A DNA stretch of 64,000 bases from Dehalococcoidia bacterium UBA1222 (GTDB lineage Bacteria > Chloroflexota > Dehalococcoidia > Dehalococcoidales > UBA1222), in contig DBXC01000006.1 of the NCBI GenBank assembly GCA_002309415.1, positions 185,526 to 249,525 on the forward strand, read 5' to 3'. Both the position numbers and the translations under genes were made by a program. How positions within the stretch are numbered: the first letter of the stretch is position 1; the number at the start of each line of letters is the position of its first letter. This document shows, piece after piece, positions 8,241 to 16,172 of the stretch. The notes under the pieces are model-generated. The model was not told the origin of the DNA. It worked only from the letters and a program-made list of their open reading frames with translations, and searched no databases.

Positions 8241-9395
8241 TTGAAGATCAAGCATTTACTGGCAATTGTCCTTTCGGTGATCATGCTCGTTTCTTTATGT
8301 GCCTGTAATGGTTCAGGCAAGAAGACTGATGCGGAAGTCACCATTACCGATATGATCGGCCGTGAAGTCAGCATCGTACCTGGTTCTTATCAGCGTGTCG
8401 TCTGCATCGGTGCAGGTGCTCTCCGAATGTATTCATACATCGGTGATGTCTCATTGCTCTGCGGTGTAGAAGACATCGATAACCTTTCTTTGGAATCCCG
8501 CCCTAAAATGTTCGATTCCGTTTCACGTCCTTATGTTCAGGCATTCTCCGAAACTTTCAAGACTCTGCCTTCCTGCGGTGTAGGTGGTCCTAATGCCCAG
8601 GCAGCTGAAGCTGAAAAGATTCTTTCCTGCAATCCTGATATCGTCATCTCCGAATACGAAGATGTTGAAAAAGAAGATGCACTTCAGGCTCAGTTAGGAG
8701 TTCCCGTCATAACCTTGAAAGCAGGTCCCAACGGTGTATTCGATGATAACTTTGCAAAGAGCATGACCATGCTCGGTCAGATATTCAAGCAGGAATCCAA
8801 GGCCAAGAAACTGAACGATTACGTTGCATCAGAACGTGCTGAGATCGAAAAGAGAACAAAGAATATCAGCGATGCTGACAAGCCTTCCGTTTATATCTGC
8901 GGTCTTGGCAACTGGGGTACTACCAATCATCTTATGACTGCTCAGAACTACATTTCCTTCACCGTCGCTAACGTAAAGAATGTCGTTACCGATCTTGCTA
9001 CCGGTGGTATCCAGGCTATCGAAAAAGAAAAGTTCGTTGCTCTTGGTTCTGAAATGGACATCATCATCATGGATGCCGCAGCCGTAAAGAATATCAAGCC
9101 TCTCTATTCTAAAGATCCAACTATGTTCGATTCATGCAAGGCTTGGAAAGATGGCGAAGTCTATCTCGAGATGGCTTACAACGCCTACTACACCAACTAC
9201 GAACTGGCTCTGGTCAATACTTGGTTCATTGCCAAATCCGTCTATCCTGAACTGTTCAAGGATATTGACCTCACCAAGAAGACCAATGAAGTAACCAAGA
9301 TGTTTTTGGGCAAAGAATTAGCCAGTGAAGTTGCAGCCGCTCCTTCTTCCTTCGGTGGTTACCAGAAGATCGATACTGCTACTTTCTTCAAATAG
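8241..9395 (+). CDS. Iron-siderophore-type ABC transporter substrate-binding lipoprotein
   Basis: A 384-residue extracellular binding protein of the FepB/BtuF class. It starts with TTG at 8241 behind a GGGAGA site, 4 nt after the ATPase stop. The signal peptide ends in LCAC, and Cys22 is the most likely lipidated residue. The mature part begins with the family hallmark VTITDMIGREVSIV, followed by a VVCIGAGALRMY segment. The substrate could be a ferric siderophore, heme or a corrinoid and cannot be told from sequence alone. It is the third gene of the operon. Confidence 0.93.
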   Translation: MKIKHLLAIVLSVIMLVSLCACNGSGKKTDAEVTITDMIGREVSIVPGSYQRVVCIGAGALRMYSYIGDVSLLCGVEDIDNLSLESRPKMFDSVSRPYVQAFSETFKTLPSCGVGGPNAQAAEAEKILSCNPDIVISEYEDVEKEDALQAQLGVPVITLKAGPNGVFDDNFAKSMTMLGQIFKQESKAKKLNDYVASERAEIEKRTKNISDADKPSVYICGLGNWGTTNHLMTAQNYISFTVANVKNVVTDLATGGIQAIEKEKFVALGSEMDIIIMDAAAVKNIKPLYSKDPTMFDSCKAWKDGEVYLEMAYNAYYTNYELALVNTWFIAKSVYPELFKDIDLTKKTNEVTKMFLGKELASEVAAAPSSFGGYQKIDTATFFK

Positions 9396-9415
9396 CTTAT
9401 AAATGGGGATAAGAA

Positions 9416-10003
9416 ATGATCAGGACTGAGGACGTTATCGGATTCTTCGACAGTAAGGCACCCGGATGGGATGCCGATATGAAACGCAACGAGAGTGCTA
9501 TCGTACGTATCCTCGACAACGCTCGTATTGATGAGGGCGTGTCTGTACTGGATGTCGCTACCGGCACCGGCGTTCTCATTCCTGACTATCTTTCCCGTAA
9601 GGTCTCTTCCGTTACGGCTATCGATATTTCTCCCGAGATGATCAAGGTAGCCATCGGAAAGTTTGCCGGTAAAGGCGTCAGTTTTGTTTGCGGTGATGCT
9701 GCAAAGACTGATTTCGGACGGCTTTTTGACCGTGTGGTCATATTCAATGCTTTCCCGCATTTCGCCGATCAGGAGAATCTCATCGAAAAGATGAGTGCTC
9801 TTCTCACTCCGGGTGGCTATTTCACGGTCTGTCATGATCTGGGTAAAAAACTTCTCGACGAGCATCATAAGAACGTTGCTGACACAGTGTCAGTACATCT
9901 CATGGAAGCAGAAAATCTTGCCGCTATTTTCGCAAAGCATCTTGAAGTCACCTGCGTCGTTTCTGAAGACGACATGTATCAGGTGGTCGGCAGAAAAAAG
10001 TAA
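9416..10003 (+). CDS. Class I SAM-dependent methyltransferase
   Basis: A 195-residue Rossmann-fold methyltransferase. Motif I VLDVATGTGV is at 44-53, the acidic end of strand 2 is AIDISPEM, and a GDAAKTDF acid loop and the VVIFNAFPHF strand-4 region follow. The start ATG at 9416 has a GGGGAT site. It is 20 nt downstream of the substrate-binding protein gene and looks like the last gene of the iron-transport operon. A role in modifying or releasing the imported ligand is possible, but this is inference from position; the acceptor is unknown. Confidence 0.85.
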   Translation: MIRTEDVIGFFDSKAPGWDADMKRNESAIVRILDNARIDEGVSVLDVATGTGVLIPDYLSRKVSSVTAIDISPEMIKVAIGKFAGKGVSFVCGDAAKTDFGRLFDRVVIFNAFPHFADQENLIEKMSALLTPGGYFTVCHDLGKKLLDEHHKNVADTVSVHLMEAENLAAIFAKHLEVTCVVSEDDMYQVVGRKK

Positions 10004-10075
10004 ACGGATCATCGCATTCCTCCTCTGTTTTATGAGAGAATAAGTGCATCCAATCATTTGAGGAGGAATTAATCG

Positions 10076-10690
10076 ATGTTCTGTCCGAAGTGTGCTTCCC
10101 AAGTTTCAGAATCCGAATCTGTCTGTCCGAAATGCGGTGCCGCAGTCGATCCCGACGTCTATAAGTACAAACCCACTACTTCATATCCTGACAGCAGATC
10201 TGGATATTCAGCTGGCACATACAGCTATAATTCATCATCGTCATCTTCTTCCAGTTCCTATAACAGCAGTTCTTATTCAAATAGTTCATACTCTAATTCA
10301 TCGTCATCATCCGCTCCCAGGGTGAGACTTCCTGAGGATGTTCCTTCCTTTGGCATGAACGTTGCTTTAGGTTACATCTTTGCTCCCATTGGTCTTATCG
10401 TTGCTATCATCCAGCTGATCATCGGAAAGACTCCCAACAAGACGACATCGCTCTTCAAGAGTATCGGTGTTGCCGCTATCGTTAGTATCATCTCTTCGCT
10501 TCTGTGGGTTATTGTCGTTTCTATTATCGGTATCTCTAAGATGGGTGGTTGGGGCATACTTGTGATCGCTCTTATCAGTCTTGTCTGTTTGGGTCTCTTC
10601 ATCGGCGGCATCATATTTATTTCCAAGATGACGAAGAAGGATGTCATCAAGGCCCAGGGAGAACAGGGCGGAGTGCCAATAGCGAACTGA
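10076..10690 (+). CDS. Zinc-ribbon membrane protein with Ser/Tyr-rich linker (paralogue 1)
   Basis: Unknown function. The 204-residue protein begins with a four-cysteine zinc ribbon (C3, C6, C17, C20 in CPKC...CPKCG), then a Ser/Tyr/Asn-rich low-complexity linker (about residues 35-80), then three hydrophobic segments (about 95-120, 125-152 and 158-180). The start ATG at 10076 has a strong GAGGAGGAA site. It is paralogous to the gene at 12886, sharing the first ten residues MFCPKCASQV and the VDP after the ribbon. Zinc ribbons fused to small integral membrane domains are common in Clostridia and mostly uncharacterised. Confidence 0.85.
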   Translation: MFCPKCASQVSESESVCPKCGAAVDPDVYKYKPTTSYPDSRSGYSAGTYSYNSSSSSSSSSYNSSSYSNSSYSNSSSSSAPRVRLPEDVPSFGMNVALGYIFAPIGLIVAIIQLIIGKTPNKTTSLFKSIGVAAIVSIISSLLWVIVVSIIGISKMGGWGILVIALISLVCLGLFIGGIIFISKMTKKDVIKAQGEQGGVPIAN

Positions 10691-10739
10691 GCTGGATATT
10701 ACCCCGAGAAACTTTAAGTATCGGATAGTTAACTTAAGA

Positions 10740-10774
10740 GGCTGGTGCTTCAAACGTTGGGCATCAGCCTTTTT
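10740..10774 (+). terminator. Intrinsic terminator after the zinc-ribbon gene
   Basis: GGCTGGTGC pairs with GCATCAGCC across a 13-base loop and is followed by TTTTT. It overlaps the last codons of the converging YjbR-EVE gene. Confidence 0.82.
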
Positions 10775-11825
10775 CGTTGATGAAATCGATGAGTTCGGGA
10801 GTTGCTTTCCTGGGGCCCTGGACGTTCCTTACTCCCATTTCTCTGACTTTTTTGATGCCGATCGTCCCTTTGCGGAAAGTGCGTATCCGTTTTATCTTCA
10901 TCAAGTTCTTTATCGTGATGTTCTCATCTTTGTAGTCGAAGGGGATGCCGGTCTCGGTCACGACACATTCGTATTTTACCGATGAGACAGGTGCGGCTAG
11001 ATACAAATAGACGATATCTCCGACTTTTACGTTACAGCTTTGTTTCCACTCAATCACATCTGTTCCTTTGAATGCTTTTTCCACGTCATAGTATTTGGGA
11101 TTGGCAGGGATCACCCAATGATTCATGCTGAGGGCCCTTCCTGATCTTTTGTCTGATCCGATGGCCATGTTCCGGCTCATATCTATGTATCCCATGATCT
11201 CTTCGTCTGAGAGAGTGTCGTCCAGAGTAATCGAAACCCAGGTGGTTTTCTTCATGTGATAGGCCGGATATATGCCTTGGACTTTGAGTGACTTATCGAA
11301 TTCTTCAGGATAGACCCTGAGATTCACTATATCGATCCTCTCTTCATCGTCTCCACAGAGGAGTGATCGCTTGATGTTCATGATGAGGGCGTACCATTTG
11401 CGGTTGGTAGGATATCTAAAGACTCCGTAATCGGAAAGCTTCTTGAATGGGTAGTCCGGGGATTCCCTGTATCTTGCATAAATGAGATCTGATAGTCTGT
11501 TGGCCTGCTGTGATATGAAGGGACGCGTCGTGCAGCAGTTCTCCGCAATGTCTCTAAGTATTTCTTTATATTCTTCGCGGGCATTTCCGACGAAGGCTCC
11601 GATACTAGATTCGATACGGATAGGAAGATACTCTTCATTTGATAGTTTGTCGATTATCTGGCCTTTGATCTGACCGTTCTCATCCGCTGTCACTACCGCT
11701 TCGAGCTTGTCGTTCATGAAGAGCTTTCTGTATATATAAGTGCTACCATCCTTTTGGAAACCATAGGATACGAGTTTAGCGGGATTTATCGTTTCTTTGC
11801 GGAATATCTCTTCTTCGATTTTCAT
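10764..11825 (-). CDS. MmcQ/YjbR-family protein fused to a C-terminal EVE-like domain
   Basis: A 353-residue, apparently three-part protein. Residues 1-100 match the N-terminal module of long MmcQ/YjbR proteins (GAFVGNAREEY near 76-86). Residues 103-222 carry the YjbR core: YPFKKL, VFRYPTNRKWYAL and a DEEIMGYIDMS helix near the end. Residues 235-353 look like an EVE (PUA-fold) domain: NHWVIPANPKYYD, a GDIVYLYLAAP strand and a final GPRKATPELIDFI. EVE domains bind modified bases, and YjbR domains have been proposed to bind DNA, so a nucleic-acid role is plausible but unproven. No operon partner is visible. It is divergent from the DMT transporter. Confidence 0.82.
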   Translation of the reverse strand: MKIEEEIFRKETINPAKLVSYGFQKDGSTYIYRKLFMNDKLEAVVTADENGQIKGQIIDKLSNEEYLPIRIESSIGAFVGNAREEYKEILRDIAENCCTTRPFISQQANRLSDLIYARYRESPDYPFKKLSDYGVFRYPTNRKWYALIMNIKRSLLCGDDEERIDIVNLRVYPEEFDKSLKVQGIYPAYHMKKTTWVSITLDDTLSDEEIMGYIDMSRNMAIGSDKRSGRALSMNHWVIPANPKYYDVEKAFKGTDVIEWKQSCNVKVGDIVYLYLAAPVSSVKYECVVTETGIPFDYKDENITIKNLMKIKRIRTFRKGTIGIKKVREMGVRNVQGPRKATPELIDFINEKG

Positions 11826-11887
11826 CGTTTCTCACTTGACACACTCGATCATAAAAATGATACTACATACATTCTTTTTTTACTGCT

Positions 11888-12811
11888 ATGAACGATAAAA
11901 AGAAACGACATTTGGGTAATCTTCTCCTGCTCCTGACTGCTGCTATCTGGGGCACGGCCTTCGTTTTCCAGCGAATGGGTGTCCAAGATGTCGAACCCAT
12001 GACCTTCAATGCTTCACGAATGCTTCTGGCTGCTATTGCTGTCGGGCTTGTGGCCGTCATCATGTTCTGCAGGGAACGGAAGCAGGATGATGTGTTTTCT
12101 TCAGGAAAGAGCCTTTTTTTAAGTAAAGATGAGATTATCGGAGGGGTGTTCTGCGGTATCTTCCTGGCGGCAGCCAGCGCTTTTCAGCAGGTGGGGCTGG
12201 TCTATACTACGGCAGGCAAAGCAGGATTCATCACGGCTCTGTATATCCTCATCGTCCCTGTGATCAGTTTCATATTCTTTCGCAAGAAGATAAGCTGGAT
12301 CGTTTGGGTGGCAGTACTCATCGGTGTCTTCGGTATGTATCTCCTTTGTGTGAACGAAGGATTTTCGCTCACTAAAGGCGACCTGCTCGTAATGGTATGT
12401 GCTTTGATTTTCAGCGGTCATATCCTCTGTATCGATCACTTTGTAAAGATCGGCGATCCTATCCGTATTTCGGCGGTACAGTTCTTTATAGCAACCATCA
12501 TACTGGGAGTCATTTCTTTCATCTTTGAAAAACCATCTTGGGATGCGCTTCTGTCGGCATATATCCCCATCCTTTATTGTGGTGTTATTTCTGGTGGGGT
12601 TGGTTATACATTACAGATGGTGGGACAAAGATTTACATCTCCCACTGTTGCTTCGCTCCTGATGAGTTTTGAGTCTGTTTTTGCCGTGATTGCCGGCGCC
12701 TTGATACTCCATGAGTCCATGACTATTAAAGAACTCATCGGATGTATCATCATGTTTGCTGCTATCATCATCGTTCAGATCCCGCTTCCCGGCAGGAAAG
12801 AATCGGAGTAG
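11888..12811 (+). CDS. DMT-superfamily (EamA) transporter
   Basis: A 307-residue inner-membrane transporter with ten predicted helices in two EamA repeats. Each repeat has typical signatures: AAIWGTAFVFQR and AAASAFQQVGLVYTTAGKAGFITALY in the first, and GYTLQMVGQRFTSPTVASLLMSFESVFAVIAGALILHE-type features in the second (cited in part). It probably exports a small metabolite or amino acid; the substrate cannot be told. The ATG at 11888 has no obvious Shine-Dalgarno site. It stands alone, divergent from the YjbR-EVE gene. Confidence 0.93.
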   Translation: MNDKKKRHLGNLLLLLTAAIWGTAFVFQRMGVQDVEPMTFNASRMLLAAIAVGLVAVIMFCRERKQDDVFSSGKSLFLSKDEIIGGVFCGIFLAAASAFQQVGLVYTTAGKAGFITALYILIVPVISFIFFRKKISWIVWVAVLIGVFGMYLLCVNEGFSLTKGDLLVMVCALIFSGHILCIDHFVKIGDPIRISAVQFFIATIILGVISFIFEKPSWDALLSAYIPILYCGVISGGVGYTLQMVGQRFTSPTVASLLMSFESVFAVIAGALILHESMTIKELIGCIIMFAAIIIVQIPLPGRKESE

Positions 12812-12819
12812 GGTTCCTT

Positions 12820-12841
12820 AACTGTCGCAAAACAGTTCTTT
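12820..12841 (+). terminator. Weak candidate terminator after the DMT transporter gene
   Basis: A 6-bp stem AACTGT / ACAGTT with a 6-base loop and a short CTTT tail, 9 nt after the stop codon. Confidence 0.4.
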
Positions 12842-12885
12842 ATGTGCGAAAATAATGAATAGAATCCCACATAAGGAGGATGATC

Positions 12886-13401
12886 ATGTTCTGTCCTAAA
12901 TGTGCTTCTCAAGTCGAGACTACGACCGAATATTGTCCTAACTGCGGTGCCAAGGTTGATCCCAATGCTTATTCAAAGAAATCAGATCGCCAGAGAGAGA
13001 CTGAATATCCTTCTAACAAACGCCACGATATCGAGACTTATCCCAGGGACATCCCGTCTATGGCTTTGAATATCGTTACCGGCTATATCTTCAATGTCGT
13101 GGGGCTTTGCGTCGCCTTGTTCTATTTCTTCTTCACCGGTTATTACCGAAAACCGTCCAGCATTCTCAAATGCGTAGGTATCAGCCTTATCGCACTTGTT
13201 TTGGTTGCTGGTTTATGGTTCATCGGAGGTCTTTTCGGTATCCTGTCAGGTTTTTCCGGTGCAGGACTTGTTGTCGCTATCATCTTTGGTGGACTTTCAC
13301 TGGGTATCTACGGACTTGGTCTGTTCTGGTCCTACAAAGTTACAGTTAGTGATATCCACAAGGCTGAAGCAGCAATTAGGGCAGAAGGTTTTAAGGTCTA
13401 A
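12886..13401 (+). CDS. Zinc-ribbon membrane protein (paralogue 2)
   Basis: Unknown function. The 171-residue protein has a zinc ribbon at residues 3-20 (C3, C6, C17, C20), a short charged linker and three hydrophobic segments in the second half. The start is taken as ATG 12886, not the in-frame ATG at 12880, because AAGGAGG ends exactly before 12880 and is six bases before 12886. The resulting N-terminus MFCPKCASQV is identical to that of the paralogue at 10076. It converges on the Ltp-like gene with a gap of only 12 nt. Confidence 0.85.
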   Translation: MFCPKCASQVETTTEYCPNCGAKVDPNAYSKKSDRQRETEYPSNKRHDIETYPRDIPSMALNIVTGYIFNVVGLCVALFYFFFTGYYRKPSSILKCVGISLIALVLVAGLWFIGGLFGILSGFSGAGLVVAIIFGGLSLGIYGLGLFWSYKVTVSDIHKAEAAIRAEGFKV

Positions 13402-13413
13402 TTTTATTGGGGG

Positions 13414-14268
13414 TTATTTCCCTTGTAATGCCTTGGTCGCGCCGTATTCAGCTTGTTCGTATGAGAACCTGTCGTATTTAAGCTGCTCGGTCAATTCTTC
13501 TAATGTGAATGATCTGATCTTCAAGAAATCTTTAGCTTCGCGGTAGGCTTGTTCATACCAGTCGATTTTAAGATGATCGACTGCGAAATTGGCATCCAGG
13601 AACGGGATCTTATCTTCTTTCAACTGTTCGATGAGACCATAGCGGGAGAATGCACCAGCCTCAAGATAGGAAAGAGCTTCATTGAATGCTTTTCTCTGTG
13701 CCTCAGTGAAACCTGTGGTATTGCCCTGGACGATGGTCTTCTCGGTGATGGTGCCGTCGAAGTTATAGATGAATTCGGAATTGCAGTAAAGACAGGTCAG
13801 ATGCCTGTGATCGCGTTTGAATTCGTGACTGCCGCACTGAGTGCATCTCAGCAGTTCCGCTGCTTTCTCTGCGATTTTATCGGTTCCGCCCCTTATTTCT
13901 TCCTGTCCCAATTTCTCCATGTAATCTACGCCGGGAGTGCCTTCTTGATTTGAGAGAGGAGGAGCGTATTTTTTGAATGATTTGATTGCATCTTTAGTTG
14001 CTGTAGTTATTTCGCTGATGCTCTTGTTGCCAATGACTTTGGCAATCTCTCTGTGTTTGTTTATGAACTTACGTTTGATCATTCCGAATATGATGCCGAA
14101 GATGATCATGATGATGCCTACTACGACCGAGGCGACTAAAAGCGGGGGCCATATGATGTCCCATGTGCTCCTTGAAGCATCATATGAGACCAGAAGACCG
14201 ATTCCGAAGATAATCACAAATATTATGATTAATCCTAGGAATGCTATCGCTTTGATCTTATTTAACAT
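13414..14268 (-). CDS. Membrane protein with zinc ribbon and two Ltp-like (PF07553-type) repeats
   Basis: A 284-residue protein with two transmembrane helices (about 7-27 and 39-64), a linker, and a zinc ribbon with CTQC (142-145) and CLYC (159-162). The C-terminus has two tandem helical repeats, about 196-239 (EALSYLEAGAFSRYGLIEQL) and 240-282 (REAKDFLKIRSFTLEELTEQL). Each ends in a motif like ANFAVDHLKIDW or EQAEYGATKAL. These repeats resemble the 'host cell surface-exposed lipoprotein' (Ltp) domain known from the superinfection-exclusion protein of streptococcal phage TP-J34. Unlike Ltp, this protein has no lipobox and the ribbon suggests a cytosolic C-terminus. Function unknown. Confidence 0.8.
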   Translation of the reverse strand: MLNKIKAIAFLGLIIIFVIIFGIGLLVSYDASRSTWDIIWPPLLVASVVVGIIMIIFGIIFGMIKRKFINKHREIAKVIGNKSISEITTATKDAIKSFKKYAPPLSNQEGTPGVDYMEKLGQEEIRGGTDKIAEKAAELLRCTQCGSHEFKRDHRHLTCLYCNSEFIYNFDGTITEKTIVQGNTTGFTEAQRKAFNEALSYLEAGAFSRYGLIEQLKEDKIPFLDANFAVDHLKIDWYEQAYREAKDFLKIRSFTLEELTEQLKYDRFSYEQAEYGATKALQGK

Positions 14269-14409
14269 ATTGTCCTCAGTGTCGTTTTAGGTAATTATCA
14301 TACTTGCCACAAATACTTTTCAATACTATGACAAACAGCCCGGGAGATATTTTTGATGGCTCCATTTGGTTATACTTAATTAATACCGATCGAATTGAGA
14401 GGTTTTGTT

Positions 14410-14730
14410 ATGAAACAAGAAACACTTGATAGGATTAGAAAGTTTTCGGAGGACAGAGACTGGGACCAGTTTCATTCTCCTGCGAACTTAGCAAAGTCTA
14501 TCTCCATCGAAGCCAACGAATTACTCGAATGTTTCCAGTGGAGCGATACCAAGTATGACATCAATGATGTGAAAGATGAACTGGCAGATGTCATCGTCTA
14601 TTGTGTCGATATGCTCCAGAAGCTCGATCTGGACGCCGACGAGATAGTGAACAGTAAAATGGACAAGAACGAAGCAAAGTATCCCGTAGATAAAGCTAAG
14701 GGCCTCTCGCTCAAATACAATCAGCTTTAG
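14410..14730 (+). CDS. MazG-like nucleotide pyrophosphohydrolase (dCTPase/RS21-C6 type)
   Basis: A 106-residue all-alpha NTP pyrophosphohydrolase that probably hydrolyses non-canonical or excess (d)NTPs to NMP and pyrophosphate. The metal-binding ExxE...ExxD pattern is present: E37xxE40 within SIEANELLE and E57xxD60 within DELADVI. The conserved tryptophan and FHSPANLAKS segment match the RS21-C6/YpjD branch. The start ATG at 14410 lies behind AGAGG; an in-frame TTG at 14395 would place the ribosome-binding site inside the gene. It heads a possible operon with the DIP1984 gene (24-nt gap). Confidence 0.92.
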   Translation: MKQETLDRIRKFSEDRDWDQFHSPANLAKSISIEANELLECFQWSDTKYDINDVKDELADVIVYCVDMLQKLDLDADEIVNSKMDKNEAKYPVDKAKGLSLKYNQL

Positions 14731-14754
14731 TACATTTCCAAGGAGGAATGAGAT

Positions 14755-15207
14755 ATGAAATTAGCAAATGCTTTGACTGAACGAGCCGATCTCCAGGAGA
14801 GGATCTCCGATCTCGGAACCAGGCTGAATCATAATGCTAAGGTCCAGGAGGGAGAAAAACCTGCTGAAGATCCTAAGGAACTGCTTGCAGAACTCGATAA
14901 GGACTTCATCCGTTTGGAAGAACTCATCGCAAGGATCAACATTACGAATAACTCGACTAAGGTCGGGAATGTCACTCTGACTGAGCTCATCGCAAAGCGC
15001 GACTGCCTCAAGAAGAAGATTGCTGTAATGAGGGAATTTCTCAATAACGCCAGTGAGAAGGTCTCGCGTTATTCCAAGACAGAGATCAAGATCATGAGCA
15101 CCGTAAGCGTTTCCGATCTTCAGAAGGATGTGGATGCTCTTTCTAAAGAACTCAGGGATGTCGATGAGACCATCCAGTCATTGAACTGGACCACTGAATT
15201 GCTTTAG
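14755..15207 (+). CDS. DIP1984-family protein
   Basis: A 150-residue, largely helical protein matching the DIP1984 family (some members are mis-annotated as septicolysin). Landmarks are KLANALTERADLQ at the start, NAKVQEGEKPAEDP (about 26-39), a central RINITNNSTKV, RYSKTEIKIMSTV near 102-114 and the terminal SLNWTTEL. Function is not established. The ATG at 14755 follows AAGGAGGAA. Directly after the stop is a structured, tRNA-like sequence (see 15208-15330). Members of this family appear, from memory, to recur beside RNA-related genes, but I cannot verify that here. Confidence 0.85.
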   Translation: MKLANALTERADLQERISDLGTRLNHNAKVQEGEKPAEDPKELLAELDKDFIRLEELIARINITNNSTKVGNVTLTELIAKRDCLKKKIAVMREFLNNASEKVSRYSKTEIKIMSTVSVSDLQKDVDALSKELRDVDETIQSLNWTTELL

Positions 15208-15330
15208 TTCAGTTTGGTAGTCTGGCAAGGCGGATACATCTCCCGCAGTTGAGAATGAACTGCACGTCCGAAAGGACAATCGATGGCGTACGGTGGGCCC
15301 GTACAGAGGTTCGAATCCTTAATGTATATT
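15208..15330 (+). ncRNA. Candidate tRNA-like structured RNA downstream of the DIP1984 gene
   Basis: A non-coding stretch begins right after the DIP1984 stop. It contains a D-arm-like hairpin (15209-15225; stem TCAG/CTGG with one wobble, loop including GGTAG). Three further hairpins follow: GCAGTT/AACTGC (15245-15263), GTCC-GAAA-GGAC (15266-15277) and GTACGG/CCGTAC (15288-15304). A T-arm follows (15306-15320), with the canonical loop TTCGAAT and a 4-bp stem. The 3' strand ATGTAT (15322-15327) can pair with ATACAT at 15234-15239 to close the structure. There is no usable anticodon arm in the normal place and no CCA, so this is not an ordinary tRNA. The boundaries are estimated. Confidence 0.6.
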
Positions 15331-15339
15331 TATGCCCTG

Positions 15340-15345
15340 TATAAT
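15340..15345 (+). promoter_or_regulatory. Candidate -10 element for the ATPase gene
   Basis: A perfect TATAAT lies just after the tRNA-like element, about 80 nt before the ATPase start. No good -35 is visible at 17 bp. A direct repeat ACCAGTATC lies downstream at 15349-15357 and 15377-15385. Confidence 0.4.
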
Positions 15346-15426
15346 TACACCAGTATCTTTATCGAACATTATTACTACCAGTATCAATTGCCGGACGAGG
15401 GTGGGAACGGGGAATTTTCTTAGATT

Positions 15427-16134
15427 ATGAACGATTTACTCATCATAGATATCTCAATTGATTGGGATAAGATCGATCCCGACAGTTATTTACGGTCTAT
15501 TCCGGCTATCAGTTCATCAGAGTATTTGAGAATCAATAAACGCATCACATTCTTTGTTGGTGGTAACGGTACCGGGAAATCGACACTTCTTGAAGCTATG
15601 GCTATTGCGTATGGATATAATCCAGAAGGCGGTACCAGGAATTATCATTTTACGACGTATGATTCCCATTCTGAATTACACAAGGCGATTTCTTTAGGCA
15701 AAGGGCATCATGCTAAATGGGGATACTTCCTGAGAGCTGAAACTTTTTACAATGTCGCTACTGCCGAGATGAATGATTATCAGGGAATAGAATGCATTCA
15801 TGATCATTCTCATGGCGAAGGTTTTATGAATGTTATTCTGAATAACCTTAGCCCTAATAGTATCTATTTCTTTGACGAACCAGAAGCAGCCTTATCACCG
15901 GAAAGACAGCTTGCTCTCATCAAAGCGATTCATGACTGTGCGTGCAACGGTTCACAGTTTTTCATCATCACTCATTCTCCAATCATTCTCGGTACACCTG
16001 ATTCGGAGATTCTTTCTTTTGACGGAGGCTGTATCAGCCCTGTCAGATATGAAGAAACCGAGAGCTATAAGATCTATTCGTCATTCCTGAACAATAAGGA
16101 TGTCATATTGCATCATCTCCTTACAGATATGTAA
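15427..16134 (+). CDS. ABC/SMC-type AAA ATPase (COG3910-like)
   Basis: A 235-residue soluble ATPase with one compact nucleotide-binding domain. Walker A GGNGTGKS is at 45-52, an ABC-signature-like HSHGEGF at 127-133, Walker B SIYFFDEPE at 145-153, a D-loop-like ALSPERQ and a switch histidine in IITHSP. No membrane or coiled-coil hinge is present, so it is neither a transporter nor a full SMC protein. Similar stand-alone ATPases are found in DNA-repair-like and defence-like settings, but the cellular role is unknown. The Shine-Dalgarno site is weak (GGGGAA, 14 nt away). The first part has lower GC than its neighbours. Confidence 0.85.
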   Translation: MNDLLIIDISIDWDKIDPDSYLRSIPAISSSEYLRINKRITFFVGGNGTGKSTLLEAMAIAYGYNPEGGTRNYHFTTYDSHSELHKAISLGKGHHAKWGYFLRAETFYNVATAEMNDYQGIECIHDHSHGEGFMNVILNNLSPNSIYFFDEPEAALSPERQLALIKAIHDCACNGSQFFIITHSPIILGTPDSEILSFDGGCISPVRYEETESYKIYSSFLNNKDVILHHLLTDM

Positions 16135-16172
16135 GATACAACTGTAATTGCTAACTGTTTTAAGGAAACGAT

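Noticed and set aside
15234..15327. Ordinary tRNA gene
   Set aside because: No 7-bp acceptor at the expected place, no valid anticodon arm, T-stem shortened and no CCA. Kept only as a tRNA-like candidate.
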